A DNA stretch of 20,311 nucleotides from Gallibacter sp963634825 (GTDB lineage: Bacteria; Bacillota; Clostridia; Peptostreptococcales; Anaerovoracaceae), in contig CAVHCP010000018.1 of the NCBI GenBank assembly GCA_963634825.1, positions 1-20,311 on the forward strand. The letters are read 5' to 3'. Positions 1-7,747 of this stretch are shown piece after piece. The notes beneath the pieces were generated by a model. The model did not search any database. It saw only the letters and a program-made list of their open reading frames with translations, and was not told where the DNA came from. Position 1 is the first letter of the stretch; every line of letters begins with the position of its first letter. The translations under genes and the position numbers were made by a program.

Positions 1-36
1 TCAGGTGAGTTGGATGTGTCTGATGTAGACATCTAA
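1..36 (+). CDS. 3' end of an upstream gene, possibly the type I restriction specificity subunit (partial)
   Basis: The first 12 codons of the window form an open frame ending in TAA at 34-36, reading SGELDVSDVDI. Everything upstream is outside the window. The short acidic tail and its place before hsdR would fit the C-terminus of a type I specificity subunit (HsdS), which sits next to hsdR in many loci. A methylase (HsdM) tail or an unrelated gene cannot be excluded from so few residues. The next gene starts 41 bases downstream with its own ribosome site, so the two are probably co-transcribed. Confidence 0.4.
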   Translation, partial: SGELDVSDVDI

Positions 37-77
37 GCCGCTAAATTATTGTTTAGCACTAGAAAGAAGGAATAATA

Positions 78-731
78 ATGGGTATGCGTCCTCGATATGA
101 TGAAAGTGGTAACATAATTGGCGCTCACAATATGATTTTTGATGACATATCAGACCAATATAAAATGCAACGAGTCTTGATAGATAAAAACATTCAAGAG
201 TTATCATACACAGCATTTATGAAGCAACTCAGGAATGCAAAGGTTGCTGAAGAATTCGAGGATAATAACTATTATTCAAGAGAAGTTATTTCACACTTGG
301 CGATAGATTATTTATATTCAGCGCTCTATCTGCAAAAAGGAATTGCCGAAAATAGAGGTAAAAATATTCTGTCATTATATATGATTCCCTGTGCGTATTT
401 GTGCAAACACTCTGTAGAACTAAAGATTAAGGAATGCCTTTTGGGAAAATACGGCGAAGTTGAGAATACGCATAGTATTGCAAAATTATGGAATAAACTT
501 GACGAAAAGTCGGTATTGCACTACGAAGAACTCAATTCTTTTATTCAAGAATTAGAAACCATTGATAAAAATGAAATGGCATTAAGATATGGGGTGTCAG
601 TTAAATTAGAACCACTACAAGAAAATTTTATATTTGATATAGATGCTCTTTTGAATAATACTAAGTATTTCTTTAATGTTGTTGATGAATTTATTATTTG
701 CAAATATAGATATAAACTAAAGGAGAAATAA
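78..731 (+). CDS. HEPN-like helical protein inside the type I restriction locus
   Basis: A 217-residue soluble protein with no signal peptide or membrane segment. The start is the ATG at 78, with AAGAAGG about seven bases upstream. The middle (roughly residues 95-145) is predicted helical and has the pattern KHSVELKIKECL, then THSIAKLWNKL, then LRYG near 169-172. This pattern resembles HEPN-fold proteins of the kind found with abortive infection and toxin genes. I do not see a clear R-x4-6-H nuclease motif, so RNase activity is not supported. It ends two bases before hsdR, and the ribosome site of hsdR lies inside its last codons, so the two are almost certainly co-translated. Its codons are A+T-rich, more so than hsdR. 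It may be an accessory defence protein or a modulator of the restriction enzyme. The family call is by pattern only. Confidence 0.5.
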   Translation: MGMRPRYDESGNIIGAHNMIFDDISDQYKMQRVLIDKNIQELSYTAFMKQLRNAKVAEEFEDNNYYSREVISHLAIDYLYSALYLQKGIAENRGKNILSLYMIPCAYLCKHSVELKIKECLLGKYGEVENTHSIAKLWNKLDEKSVLHYEELNSFIQELETIDKNEMALRYGVSVKLEPLQENFIFDIDALLNNTKYFFNVVDEFIICKYRYKLKEK

Positions 732-733
732 AA

Positions 734-3700
734 ATGCCGGGATTATATACCGAAGCCGATTATGAAAACTCTGTAATCGAGCTGTTTAGAAATGATTTGG
801 GGTACGATTACGCATACGGTCCCGATATAGAAAGGGATTTTTACTGCCCGTTATATGAGGAGGTTCTGATTGACTCTCTATATCGTTTGAACAGAGGTCT
901 GCCTGATGACGCAATTCAGGACGCCTTATTCAAGCTCAAAAACTTTGAAAACGGAGAGCTTGTGCAGAAAAACGCTGTCTTTATGGACTATCTGCAAAAC
1001 GGTATTCCTATTAGGTATTTTGTTGACGGTGAGGAACGTTCTTCTATCGTCTATCTTGTTGATTATAAAAATCCTGACAATAACTCCTTTATCGTTGCTA
1101 ATCAATGGACATTTATTGAAAACAGCAATAAACGCCCAGATGTAATTCTCTTTTTAAATGGTTTGCCTATTGTATTGGTTGAATTGAAATCTCCTTCTCG
1201 TGAGGAAACGGACGCTTCCGAAGCGTACAGACAGCTCCGTAATTATATGCAGGAAATTCCGTCAATGTTCATATATAACGCTATCTGCGTTATGAGCGAC
1301 CAGTTGACCTCTAAAGCTGGTACAATCACTTCTGGTGAAGACCGTTTTATGGAGTGGAAGACAAAAGATGGCAATTATGAAAATACGCAGTATGCACAGT
1401 TTGATACTTTCTTTGAGGGTATGTTCCAAAAGGAAAGACTGCTGGATATTATCAAAAACTTTATCTGTTTTTCTAACGAGGGTATCAATTCATTCAAAAT
1501 TCTTGCCGGATACCATCAGTATTTTGCTGTAAGAAAAGCGATTGAATCCACAAAACATGCTACTGTTACGGATGGTAAGGGTGGAGTGTTCTGGCATACA
1601 CAAGGAAGCGGAAAATCGCTTTCTATGGTATTCTATGCCCATTTATTACAGGAAGCATTAAATAGCCCTACTATCGTTGTAATTACGGATAGAAATGACC
1701 TTGACGACCAGCTTTACGGTCAATTTGCAAAGTGCAAAGATTTTCTGCGTCAAGAGCCGGTACACGCAACTTGCAGAAAACTGACAGAAACTTCCGGCAA
1801 AAATGATGTCGGACTAAAAGACTGGCTTGATGGCAGGCAGGCAAACGGCATTATCTTTACCACAATGCAGAAATTTGAGGAATCTCATGAAGCATTGTCT
1901 GAGCGTAATAACATTATCGTTATGGCAGATGAAGCACATAGAGGACAATATGGGCTTGCAGAAACTATTGATTCAAAGACCGGAAAAGTGAAAATTGGAA
2001 CAGCTCGTATTATCAGAAATACTTTACCTAATGCTACTTATATTGGATTTACAGGAACGCCTATTTCATCAAAAGATCGCAGTACTCGTGAGGTATTTGG
2101 TGATTATATTGACATTTACGATATGACACAGGCTGTGGAAGATGGAGCAACAAGACCGGTTTATTACGAAAGCAGAGTAATTAAGCTAAATCTTGATGAA
2201 GATACTCTTAAGCTGATTGATTCTGAATATGACATAATGTCTGCAAATGCAGATGCAGAAGTAGTTGAAAAAAGCAAGCGTGAACTTGGACAGATGGAAG
2301 CTGTTCTTGGCAACGACAATACCATCAATTCGCTTGTTAGCGATATTCTAGACCACTATGAAAATAACAGGGAAAATCTTTTAACCGGAAAAGCAATGAT
2401 TGTTGCATATTCTCGTCCTATTGCTATGAAGATATACAAACGTATATTAGAGCTTCGTCCTGCGTGGACAGAAAAGGTAGCAGTCGTTATGACTTCAGGC
2501 AATAATGACCCAGAAGAATGGCGACAGATTATTGGTAACAAACATCACAAGGACGAACTTGCCAAGAAGTTCAAAGATAACAACAGCCCGATGAAGATTG
2601 CCATTGTCGTAGATATGTGGCTGACAGGCTTTGATGTTCCTTCACTTGCTACTATGTATGTTTATAAGCCAATGTCAGGTCATAATCTTATGCAGACGAT
2701 TGCTCGTGTAAACCGTGTGTTCGGTGACAAAGAGGGAGGACTTGTTGTTGATTATGTTGGAATTGCTTCTGCATTGAAACAGGCAATGAATGATTACACT
2801 TCTCGAGATAAAAAGAATTACGGGGATACTGATGTCGCAAAGGTTGCATATCCGAAGTTTTTAGAAAAACTCTCTGTTTGTCGTGATAAGTTCCACGGAT
2901 ACGACTACTCAAAGTTTACAAGTGGAACAGACCTTGAAAGAGCAAAAACTATCAGTGGTGCTGTCAACTTTATTATGGATAGAGAAAAAGTTGAGGATAA
3001 AGATTCTTTTGTTAAAGAAGCACTTATGTTACATCAGGCATTATCACTTTGTTCTTCATTAGTAGATGAGGAAAGCCGCTTTGAGGCAGCGTTCTTCGAG
3101 TCGGTTCGTGTTCTTGTGCTCAGATTGACCAATACAGGTGTAGGAAAGAAAATTTCCCTTCCAGAGATGAATGCACGAATAAATGAGTTACTAAAGCAGA
3201 GTATCAAGAGCGATGGGGTTATAAATCTTTTTTCAGATATTAAAGAGGAGTTCTCTCTGTTTGACCCGAACTTCCTTGAAGAAGTTGCCAATATGAAGGG
3301 AAAGAATCTTGCTGTTGAACTTCTGAAAAAGTTAATTGCGGAGCAGGTAACGGTGTATCGAAGAACTAATGTAGTTAAGTCTGAAAAGTTCAGTGAGATT
3401 ATGCAGCGTTCGCTTAATGCATATCTTAACGGTATGCTAACAAACGAAGAAGTAATTGAAGAAATGCTAAAACTTGCAAAGCAGATAGCAGCAGCTAGGA
3501 AGGAGGGCGACCAACTCGGACTTACCGCAGATGAGCTTGCCTTCTACGACGCATTAACTAAGCCACAGGCAATTAAGGATTTTTACGAAAATGACGAACT
3601 GATTGCAATTACAAAAGAACTTGCAGATACTCTACGCAGAAATAAAACGATTGACTGGCAGAAAAGAGAGTCAGCAAGGGCAAAAATGCGTATGCTCATA

Positions 3701-3922
3701 AAGAAACTGTTGAAAAAGCATAAATATCCGCCGGAAGGTATGGAGGATGCAGCTCAGACTGTTATGACACAGTGCGAACTTTGGGCAGATAATAATGATA
3801 TGAGTGAAGAAGAGGTTATTAACTTTCATGGCAAGTCAACGTCATATGCTATTTCAAATAAAGCATTTATGAAGGTTGCTGAGGATGCAGTAAGTTATGA
3901 AACAAAGGAGAGTGATTGTTAA
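734..3922 (+). CDS. hsdR: type I restriction enzyme R subunit (HsdR), motor and nuclease
   Basis: A 1062-residue protein, a normal length for HsdR. In a type I complex it cuts unmodified foreign DNA after ATP-driven translocation. The N-terminal PD-(D/E)xK nuclease is visible as RPDVILF (D136) and VELK (E150, K152). Superfamily 2 helicase motifs follow: GSGKS at 291-295 (Walker A), DEAH at 399-402, TGTP at 440-443, DMWLTGFD near 627-634, and QTIARVNRV near 654-662. The remaining ~400 residues are the helical C-terminal region that contacts the methylase core. The ATG at 734 follows AGGAG at 721-725. All catalytic motifs look intact, so it should be active if hsdM and hsdS upstream are intact. 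Isoleucine is mostly ATT/ATC with few ATA codons, unlike the fatty acid genes, which fits horizontal acquisition. Confidence 0.97.
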   Translation: MPGLYTEADYENSVIELFRNDLGYDYAYGPDIERDFYCPLYEEVLIDSLYRLNRGLPDDAIQDALFKLKNFENGELVQKNAVFMDYLQNGIPIRYFVDGEERSSIVYLVDYKNPDNNSFIVANQWTFIENSNKRPDVILFLNGLPIVLVELKSPSREETDASEAYRQLRNYMQEIPSMFIYNAICVMSDQLTSKAGTITSGEDRFMEWKTKDGNYENTQYAQFDTFFEGMFQKERLLDIIKNFICFSNEGINSFKILAGYHQYFAVRKAIESTKHATVTDGKGGVFWHTQGSGKSLSMVFYAHLLQEALNSPTIVVITDRNDLDDQLYGQFAKCKDFLRQEPVHATCRKLTETSGKNDVGLKDWLDGRQANGIIFTTMQKFEESHEALSERNNIIVMADEAHRGQYGLAETIDSKTGKVKIGTARIIRNTLPNATYIGFTGTPISSKDRSTREVFGDYIDIYDMTQAVEDGATRPVYYESRVIKLNLDEDTLKLIDSEYDIMSANADAEVVEKSKRELGQMEAVLGNDNTINSLVSDILDHYENNRENLLTGKAMIVAYSRPIAMKIYKRILELRPAWTEKVAVVMTSGNNDPEEWRQIIGNKHHKDELAKKFKDNNSPMKIAIVVDMWLTGFDVPSLATMYVYKPMSGHNLMQTIARVNRVFGDKEGGLVVDYVGIASALKQAMNDYTSRDKKNYGDTDVAKVAYPKFLEKLSVCRDKFHGYDYSKFTSGTDLERAKTISGAVNFIMDREKVEDKDSFVKEALMLHQALSLCSSLVDEESRFEAAFFESVRVLVLRLTNTGVGKKISLPEMNARINELLKQSIKSDGVINLFSDIKEEFSLFDPNFLEEVANMKGKNLAVELLKKLIAEQVTVYRRTNVVKSEKFSEIMQRSLNAYLNGMLTNEEVIEEMLKLAKQIAAARKEGDQLGLTADELAFYDALTKPQAIKDFYENDELIAITKELADTLRRNKTIDWQKRESARAKMRMLIKKLLKKHKYPPEGMEDAAQTVMTQCELWADNNDMSEEEVINFHGKSTSYAISNKAFMKVAEDAVSYETKESDC

Positions 3923-3945
3923 CTAACAAGAAATTCTTGTTAGTT
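3921..3945 (+). repeat. perfect inverted repeat at the hsdR stop
   Basis: Arms of 10 bases, AACTAACAAG and CTTGTTAGTT, surround a 5-base loop. The left arm begins inside the hsdR stop codon. No T-run follows, so this is not a standard terminator by itself. It may protect the 3' end of the mRNA or act with the true terminator at 4011. Confidence 0.6.
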
Positions 3946-4010
3946 GGCTGAGAAAACAAGACAGATAAAAAACGAATAATGAATAATAACTCAATTAGTA
4001 CCAAAGACAA

Positions 4011-4039
4011 ACCTGATGCAAGTATGCATCAGGTTTTTT
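4011..4039 (+). terminator. Rho-independent terminator of the restriction locus
   Basis: A perfect 10-bp stem, ACCTGATGCA with TGCATCAGGT, closes a 4-base loop and runs directly into six Ts. It lies about 90 bases after the hsdR stop and should end the hsd transcript. Confidence 0.9.
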
Positions 4040-4268
4040 GTTACATATTTATGCAATAAAAAAAATAAAAATTTTTGCATTTTTTGGTTCACAAAACGCC
4101 AATTTCATTACTTATATTATGAGAGCAAGCAAGCAAGGGCGTGTGGTGCCAGAGAGAAAAAGGAGCGCCCGTCGCATCCGTTTTTGCTGGTACACAGAAA
4201 GGAGGAGAAAAGGAAAAAGCGCCCGCAAAGCAAAAGCAAAATAATAAAAAGAAAAGGAGAAAATAAAT
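4040..4268 (+). other. gene-free purine-rich leader before the small charged gene
   Basis: About 230 bases without a convincing gene. The first part is A/T-rich with homopolymer runs; a -10-like TATATT lies near 4111 but has no good -35 partner. From about 4120 the strand becomes rich in A and G and contains a repeated GCGCCCG motif (near 4165 and 4223). AAAGGAGG near 4199 resembles a strong ribosome site but has no start codon at a usable distance. The real ribosome site AAAAGGAG lies at the far end, just before the ATG at 4269. The stretch is probably an untranslated leader. Confidence 0.45.
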
Positions 4269-4775
4269 ATGAGCAACAAAAATATTTTAATGGCACTAAG
4301 AATAGGAGATTTAATCAACTGATATGGCGATATTTCGAAGCTGGCAGACTACATAGTAGGAGAGGCAAGCAAAGAATATGTGAAAGGAGAATTTGTCGAT
4401 TTGTTGGAAGCCCTCGAAAGGGAAGATTTAGAGGGCAGTACTTTATCTGAGGAGCAAGAAGAACTCAGAAAGATTTTATTAGAGTATATGGAGCAAGAAG
4501 AACAAGAAAAGGTAAAGCTTTCGAAAGAGAAAGAAAAGCTTGTGGAAAAAGCAAAAGAAAAGGCAAAAACTCTTGCCAAAGCGCTTGATGGCAAATATGA
4601 GTGGAGAGATAGTTTTGGGATGGCGACAATAGAGATGCGCATCCCCGATGTTCGCATTAGAAGCGAGGAGAGCGAAGACTTCAAATTCCTTATGGCAAAT
4701 GCGGAGTATATAGATATTTGCGTAGGATATTCGGGAGAGATATTCATAGCGCTTACTTTTAAATCAGACATTTAA
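4269..4775 (+). pseudogene. small charged protein gene interrupted by one in-frame TGA
   Basis: A strong ribosome site (AAAAGGAG) precedes the ATG at 4269. The frame reads 17 codons, hits TGA at 4320-4322, and continues in the same frame to a TAA at 4773-4775. With the TGA read through, the product would have about 168 residues. The continuation starts YGDISKLADYIVGEA, which looks like normal protein. The middle (about 55-110) is a lysine/glutamate-rich probable coiled coil, and the C-terminal 50 residues look like a small folded domain. I recognise no family. The next start in frame is GTG at 4380, which would give 131 residues, but its ribosome site is weak and badly spaced. A nonsense mutation (TGG to TGA would do it), readthrough, or reinitiation at 4380 are all possible. 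No clear selenocysteine hairpin follows the TGA. Confidence 0.6.
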
Positions 4776-4855
4776 TATTAAAACAGAAGTTGTAGGGCGG
4801 GAAGCAATAATGTCATTTTGATGTACCTCCTTTTTATTGCGTGGTGGGTTATATT

Positions 4856-4887
4856 GCCACTCTGCATTTTGCAGGGTGGCGCTTTTT
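4856..4887 (+). terminator. Rho-independent terminator
   Basis: An 11-bp stem, GCCACTCTGCA with TGCAGGGTGGC (one G-U pair), has a 3-base loop and is followed by GC and five Ts. It ends the small-gene transcript and insulates the fatty acid promoter 45 bases downstream. Confidence 0.9.
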
Positions 4888-4931
4888 GTGAGGACAACTG
4901 AGGACAGGTTGTAGAAATTGTATATTGCGTA

Positions 4932-4959
4932 TTGACTTTTATATGCGGAGTGCTATACT
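4932..4959 (+). promoter_or_regulatory. sigma-A promoter of the fatty acid synthesis operon
   Basis: A -35 TTGACT at 4932-4937 and a -10 TATACT at 4954-4959 are separated by 16 bases. Transcription should begin near 4966, giving a leader of roughly 90 bases before fabT. The FabT-like palindrome at 4974-4992 lies just past the expected start site. Confidence 0.85.
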
Positions 4960-4973
4960 TATCGTGTAATAAT

Positions 4974-4992
4974 TAGTTAGACTATCTAACTA
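4974..4992 (+). promoter_or_regulatory. FabT-type operator palindrome
   Basis: A perfect palindrome: TAGTTAGA, spacer CTA, TCTAACTA. Its central 17 bases have the same length and symmetry as the published streptococcal FabT site (ANTTTGATTATCAAATT as I recall it), sharing the GA..ATC core. It begins 14 bases after the -10, so a bound repressor would block early transcription. The next gene encodes a FabT-like repressor, so autoregulation is the natural reading. Binding itself is inferred. Confidence 0.8.
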
Positions 4993-5053
4993 TATACCTA
5001 AAAATACGCACATAGATTCGCCTTTCTAAGGCAAATTGTTTAAGGAGAAATCA

Positions 5054-5551
5054 ATGGAAAGATATTCCTACAAGCTCAACGAACTACTTGTTGATGTCTT
5101 TGAGAGAATAGAGGTTATGGAAAAGCAGATAATGGCAAACGAGGGGACTCGCGATTTGACGATCGGGGAGATGCACCTTCTTGGCGCTGTCGCAAAAGGC
5201 GGAGATGAGGGCTGTTCTATAAGCGACATTGCAAAGGAGCAACATATCACGATGCCGTCGGCGACGGTTGCGATAAACAAGCTTGCTAAAAAGGATTATG
5301 TGCAAAAAAAGAAGGCAAGCCACGATGCAAGGCAGGTAGTTGTGACTCTCACACGAAAGGGTAGCAAGATAAATGCAGGGCATCAGTATTTTCACGAAAA
5401 TATGGTTCGAAATTTTACAAAGGAGCTAAACGAAGAAGAAAAAAAGATACTTTTTACATCTATTGGCAAACTAAATGATTATTTGGAACATAAAATAGAG
5501 ATCGTGGGAACTAAAAAGCAGAGATTGGGCAGGAGGATAGGAAGAAAATGA
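5054..5551 (+). CDS. fabT: MarR-family repressor of fatty acid synthesis (FabT-like)
   Basis: A 165-residue MarR-type winged-helix protein. The recognition region runs from about 58 to 85 (SISDIAKEQHITMPSATV, then INKLAKKDYV), followed by the wing (ASHDARQVVVTLTRKG), with dimer helices at both ends. In streptococci and relatives, FabT binds DNA when loaded with long-chain acyl-ACP and turns down the fab genes. I chose the ATG at 5054 because AAGGAG lies six bases before it; the frame is also open from a TTG at 5036, but that would place the ribosome site inside the gene. It is the first gene of the operon, it has a FabT-like palindrome just upstream, and its stop overlaps the fabH start (ATGA). 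The C-terminal tail is basic (KKQRLGRRIGRK). The identity rests on fold plus position. Confidence 0.9.
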   Translation: MERYSYKLNELLVDVFERIEVMEKQIMANEGTRDLTIGEMHLLGAVAKGGDEGCSISDIAKEQHITMPSATVAINKLAKKDYVQKKKASHDARQVVVTLTRKGSKINAGHQYFHENMVRNFTKELNEEEKKILFTSIGKLNDYLEHKIEIVGTKKQRLGRRIGRK

Positions 5552-6477
5552 GTTTTTCGATACTTGGGACAGGCTCGGCATTCGGCTCTGATATCATCAC
5601 TAATAAGGATTGGGAAAAAAGGCTCGACACGAGTGACGAGTGGATAATAGAGAGAACAGGCATAAGAGAAAGGCATGTGCTAAAAGATGGCGAAAGCCTG
5701 ACCGTACTTGGAAGTAAGGCGGCAAAGGATGCCCTTGATATGGCAGGTGTGGATGTGAGCGAGCTTGATTATATCATTTGCGCGACAGTTACGCCTGATT
5801 ACAAGACACCGTCACAGGCATGCGCATTGCAGGAAAGCATAGGCGCAAAATGTCCGGCATATGACATAAATGCCGGTTGCTCGGGATTTATATATGCGCT
5901 TGATATTGCAAGAGGATATTATGCGATAAATCCGGACCTAAAGGGTTTGATCGTATCGGCTGATGCGGTGACAAGACTGATGGACTGGAATGACAGAAGT
6001 ACAGCTGTGCTTTTCGGAGATGCAGCGGCAGCGGTGGTGCTCGGCGCCGGAGACAGCCTAAAGAGCATCAGGCTAAAGGCAAAAGGAGACACAAAGGTCC
6101 TGTATTGCCACAATAAAGAAAATGAATTTGTACATATGGAGGGGCAAAAGGTATTTCAGTTTGCAGTCAGCTCGATAATCAGAGATACAAAATGGGCTGC
6201 TAAGGAAGCGGAGATAGACATAAATGATATTGACTTCTTTTTGCTTCATCAGGCAAATATGCGAATTATCGATTTTGCAATTCAAAAGATGGGGATGTCA
6301 AAGGATAAATTCCCGACAATCATAGATAAGACAGGCAATATATCGGCAGTATCTATCCCTGCACTTATGGACAAAATCCAAAGAGAGGGCAAGGTTAAAA
6401 AGGGCGATAAGCTGATGCTTTCGGCGTTTGGGGCAGGCTTGACATCTGCGGCTGCTGTTATTGAATGGGCGATATAG
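5548..6477 (+). CDS. fabH: 3-oxoacyl-ACP synthase III (FabH)
   Basis: A 309-residue condensing enzyme that starts fatty acid chains by joining an acyl-CoA primer, such as acetyl-CoA, to malonyl-ACP. The Cys-His-Asn triad is clear: C111 in NAGCSGF, H234 in LLHQANMRI, and N264 in KTGNISAVS. The N-terminus shows the family pattern DEWIIERTGIRERH, and the CoA-binding W is present there. The ATG overlaps the fabT stop by four bases, so translation is coupled. Length is slightly short of the usual 320 or so but no motif is missing. Whether it prefers straight or branched primers cannot be read from the sequence. Confidence 0.97.
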   Translation: MSFSILGTGSAFGSDIITNKDWEKRLDTSDEWIIERTGIRERHVLKDGESLTVLGSKAAKDALDMAGVDVSELDYIICATVTPDYKTPSQACALQESIGAKCPAYDINAGCSGFIYALDIARGYYAINPDLKGLIVSADAVTRLMDWNDRSTAVLFGDAAAAVVLGAGDSLKSIRLKAKGDTKVLYCHNKENEFVHMEGQKVFQFAVSSIIRDTKWAAKEAEIDINDIDFFLLHQANMRIIDFAIQKMGMSKDKFPTIIDKTGNISAVSIPALMDKIQREGKVKKGDKLMLSAFGAGLTSAAAVIEWAI

Positions 6478-6481
6478 TAAA

Positions 6482-6535
6482 AAACGCTTCAAATAGGCGT
6501 TTAAATAAAAAGTTTAATTTTTAGAAATCTAAAAA
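6482..6535 (+). repeat. two inverted repeats in the fabH-acpP gap
   Basis: AAACGC (6482-6487) pairs with GCGTTT (6497-6502) around nine bases. A second, perfect inverted repeat, TTTTTAGA-AA-TCTAAAAA, lies at 6518-6535. Its inner arms TTAGA/TCTAA are the same as in the FabT-like operator at 4974, but the spacer is two bases instead of three. I see no good promoter here. They may set RNA processing or stability so that acpP is made in excess. Confidence 0.5.
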
Positions 6536-6555
6536 GAAAGAAAAGGAGAAAAAAG

Positions 6556-6780
6556 ATGACAGTTTTTGAAAGAGTAGTAAATGTACTTGTTGATGCTAAG
6601 GATTGTGACAAGGAAATAGTAAAAATGGAAAGCACATGGAAAGAGCTTGAGCTTGATTCGCTTGATACAGTTGAGCTTGTTATGAATCTTGAGGATGAGT
6701 TCAATATCGAGCTTGAAATGGACGAATCATTTAAGACAGTTGGAGATGTTGTAAAGGCGATTGAAGAAAAGCTTGCATAA
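6556..6780 (+). CDS. acpP: acyl carrier protein (AcpP)
   Basis: A 74-residue acidic protein that carries growing acyl chains on a phosphopantetheine arm. The attachment serine is S35 in the LDSLDTVEL motif, and the four-helix pattern and length are typical. A strong ribosome site (AAAAGGAG) precedes the ATG. It is set off from fabH by 78 bases that hold two inverted repeats, unlike most other junctions in the operon, which are overlapping or short. As the shared substrate carrier it also probably reports acyl-chain status to FabT, as is known in streptococci. The ACP synthase that loads it is not in this window. Confidence 0.97.
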   Translation: MTVFERVVNVLVDAKDCDKEIVKMESTWKELELDSLDTVELVMNLEDEFNIELEMDESFKTVGDVVKAIEEKLA

Positions 6781-6799
6781 GCAAAAGAGGTGAAAAAAA

Positions 6800-7747
6800 G
6801 TGATAAAGACACCGATATGCGATTTACTTGGTATCAAATATCCTGTTTTGCAGGGTGGTATGGCTTGGATTGCAGATGCAAAGCTTGCGGCGGCAGTTTC
6901 AAACGCAGGCGGACTTGGCATAATCTCAGCGATGAATAAGGACAGCGAATGGCTGAGAGAAGAAATTCGCAAGGCAAAGGAGCTGACAGACAAGCCGTTT
7001 GGCGTAAATATCATGCTGATGAGCCCATATGTAAACGAAGTTGCAAAGGTTGTTATAGAAGAAAAAGTTGCGGTCGTAACAACAGGTGCGGGCAATCCGT
7101 CGAAATTTATAAAGGAATGGAAAGAGGCCGGCATCAAGGTATTGCCCGTAGTTGCTTCAACAGCAGTTGCAAAGCTTGTGGCAAGGGCTGGGGCCGATGC
7201 GGTAATCGCCGAGGGCGGAGAGTCAGGCGGTCACGTTGGCGAGATAACAACACTTGTTTTAGTACCACAAGTTGTGGACGCTGTAGATATACCTGTAATC
7301 GCTGCAGGCGGTATTGCCGACGGCAGAGGTATGGCGGCGGTGTTTTTGCTTGGAGCGACAGGTGTACAGATGGGTACAAGATTTCTTTTGGCGAAGGAAT
7401 GCAGTGTACACGAAAATTATAAAAAGAAGATTTTAAAGGCAAAGGACATCGATACGATGACTACAGGCAAGAGGCTTGGACATCCCGTGCGTGTTTTGAA
7501 AAACCAGTTTGCAAGAGAGTTTGCACGAATGGAATACGCAAGTGATTTTTCGCAGGAAGCTATCGAAAAATTCGGAGCAGGCTCGCTTTATGCGGCGGCA
7601 ATTTTGGGCGATGAGAAAAAAGGGAGCTTTATGTCTGGACAGGTTGCGGCAATGCTCCATAAGGAAGAGACAGCAAGCGAAATCGTTGAAGGTATATGTA
7701 GCGAAGCGGAGAAAGTTTTATGCGGAGGCACAAAATGGGTAAAATAG
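6800..7747 (+). CDS. fabK: enoyl-ACP reductase II, FMN-dependent (FabK)
   Basis: A 315-residue flavoprotein of the nitronate monooxygenase/FabK barrel family that carries out the last reduction of each elongation cycle with NAD(P)H. Visible motifs are PVLQGGMAWIAD at the N-terminus, AEGGESGGHVG with H145, and the phosphate-binding PVIAAGGIADGRGM near 165-178, followed by GVQMGTRFL. Being next to fabD and inside the operon makes FabK, not a nitronate monooxygenase, the clear call. The start is GTG at 6800 with AGAGGTG upstream. The 3' end overlaps fabD by 13 bases. FabK enzymes are naturally insensitive to triclosan, so this organism may be too if it has no FabI; no fabI is seen here. Confidence 0.95.
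   Translation: MIKTPICDLLGIKYPVLQGGMAWIADAKLAAAVSNAGGLGIISAMNKDSEWLREEIRKAKELTDKPFGVNIMLMSPYVNEVAKVVIEEKVAVVTTGAGNPSKFIKEWKEAGIKVLPVVASTAVAKLVARAGADAVIAEGGESGGHVGEITTLVLVPQVVDAVDIPVIAAGGIADGRGMAAVFLLGATGVQMGTRFLLAKECSVHENYKKKILKAKDIDTMTTGKRLGHPVRVLKNQFAREFARMEYASDFSQEAIEKFGAGSLYAAAILGDEKKGSFMSGQVAAMLHKEETASEIVEGICSEAEKVLCGGTKWVK

Noticed and set aside
4119..4244. A 41-codon frame for a very basic peptide
   Set aside because: No ribosome site before its ATG, and the Lys/Arg content follows from the purine-rich strand.
4320..4365. Selenocysteine insertion hairpin after the TGA
   Set aside because: Only a three-base pairing is seen just after the codon; no bacterial SECIS-like stem and loop.
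4016..4450. A 144-codon plus-strand frame
   Set aside because: It starts inside the hsdR terminator, has an implausible composition, and overlaps the better-supported gene at 4269 in another frame.
4349..4771. A 140-codon minus-strand frame opposite the small charged gene
   Set aside because: It is serine- and phenylalanine-rich, as expected from the complement of a Lys/Glu-rich coding strand, and no ribosome site was found.
5036..5053. TTG start for fabT adding six residues
   Set aside because: The AAGGAG site would fall inside the gene; ATG at 5054 is correctly spaced from it.
6949..7422. A 157-codon plus-strand frame within fabK
   Set aside because: Cys/Arg/Gly-rich low-complexity shadow of the fabK frame with no start signals.
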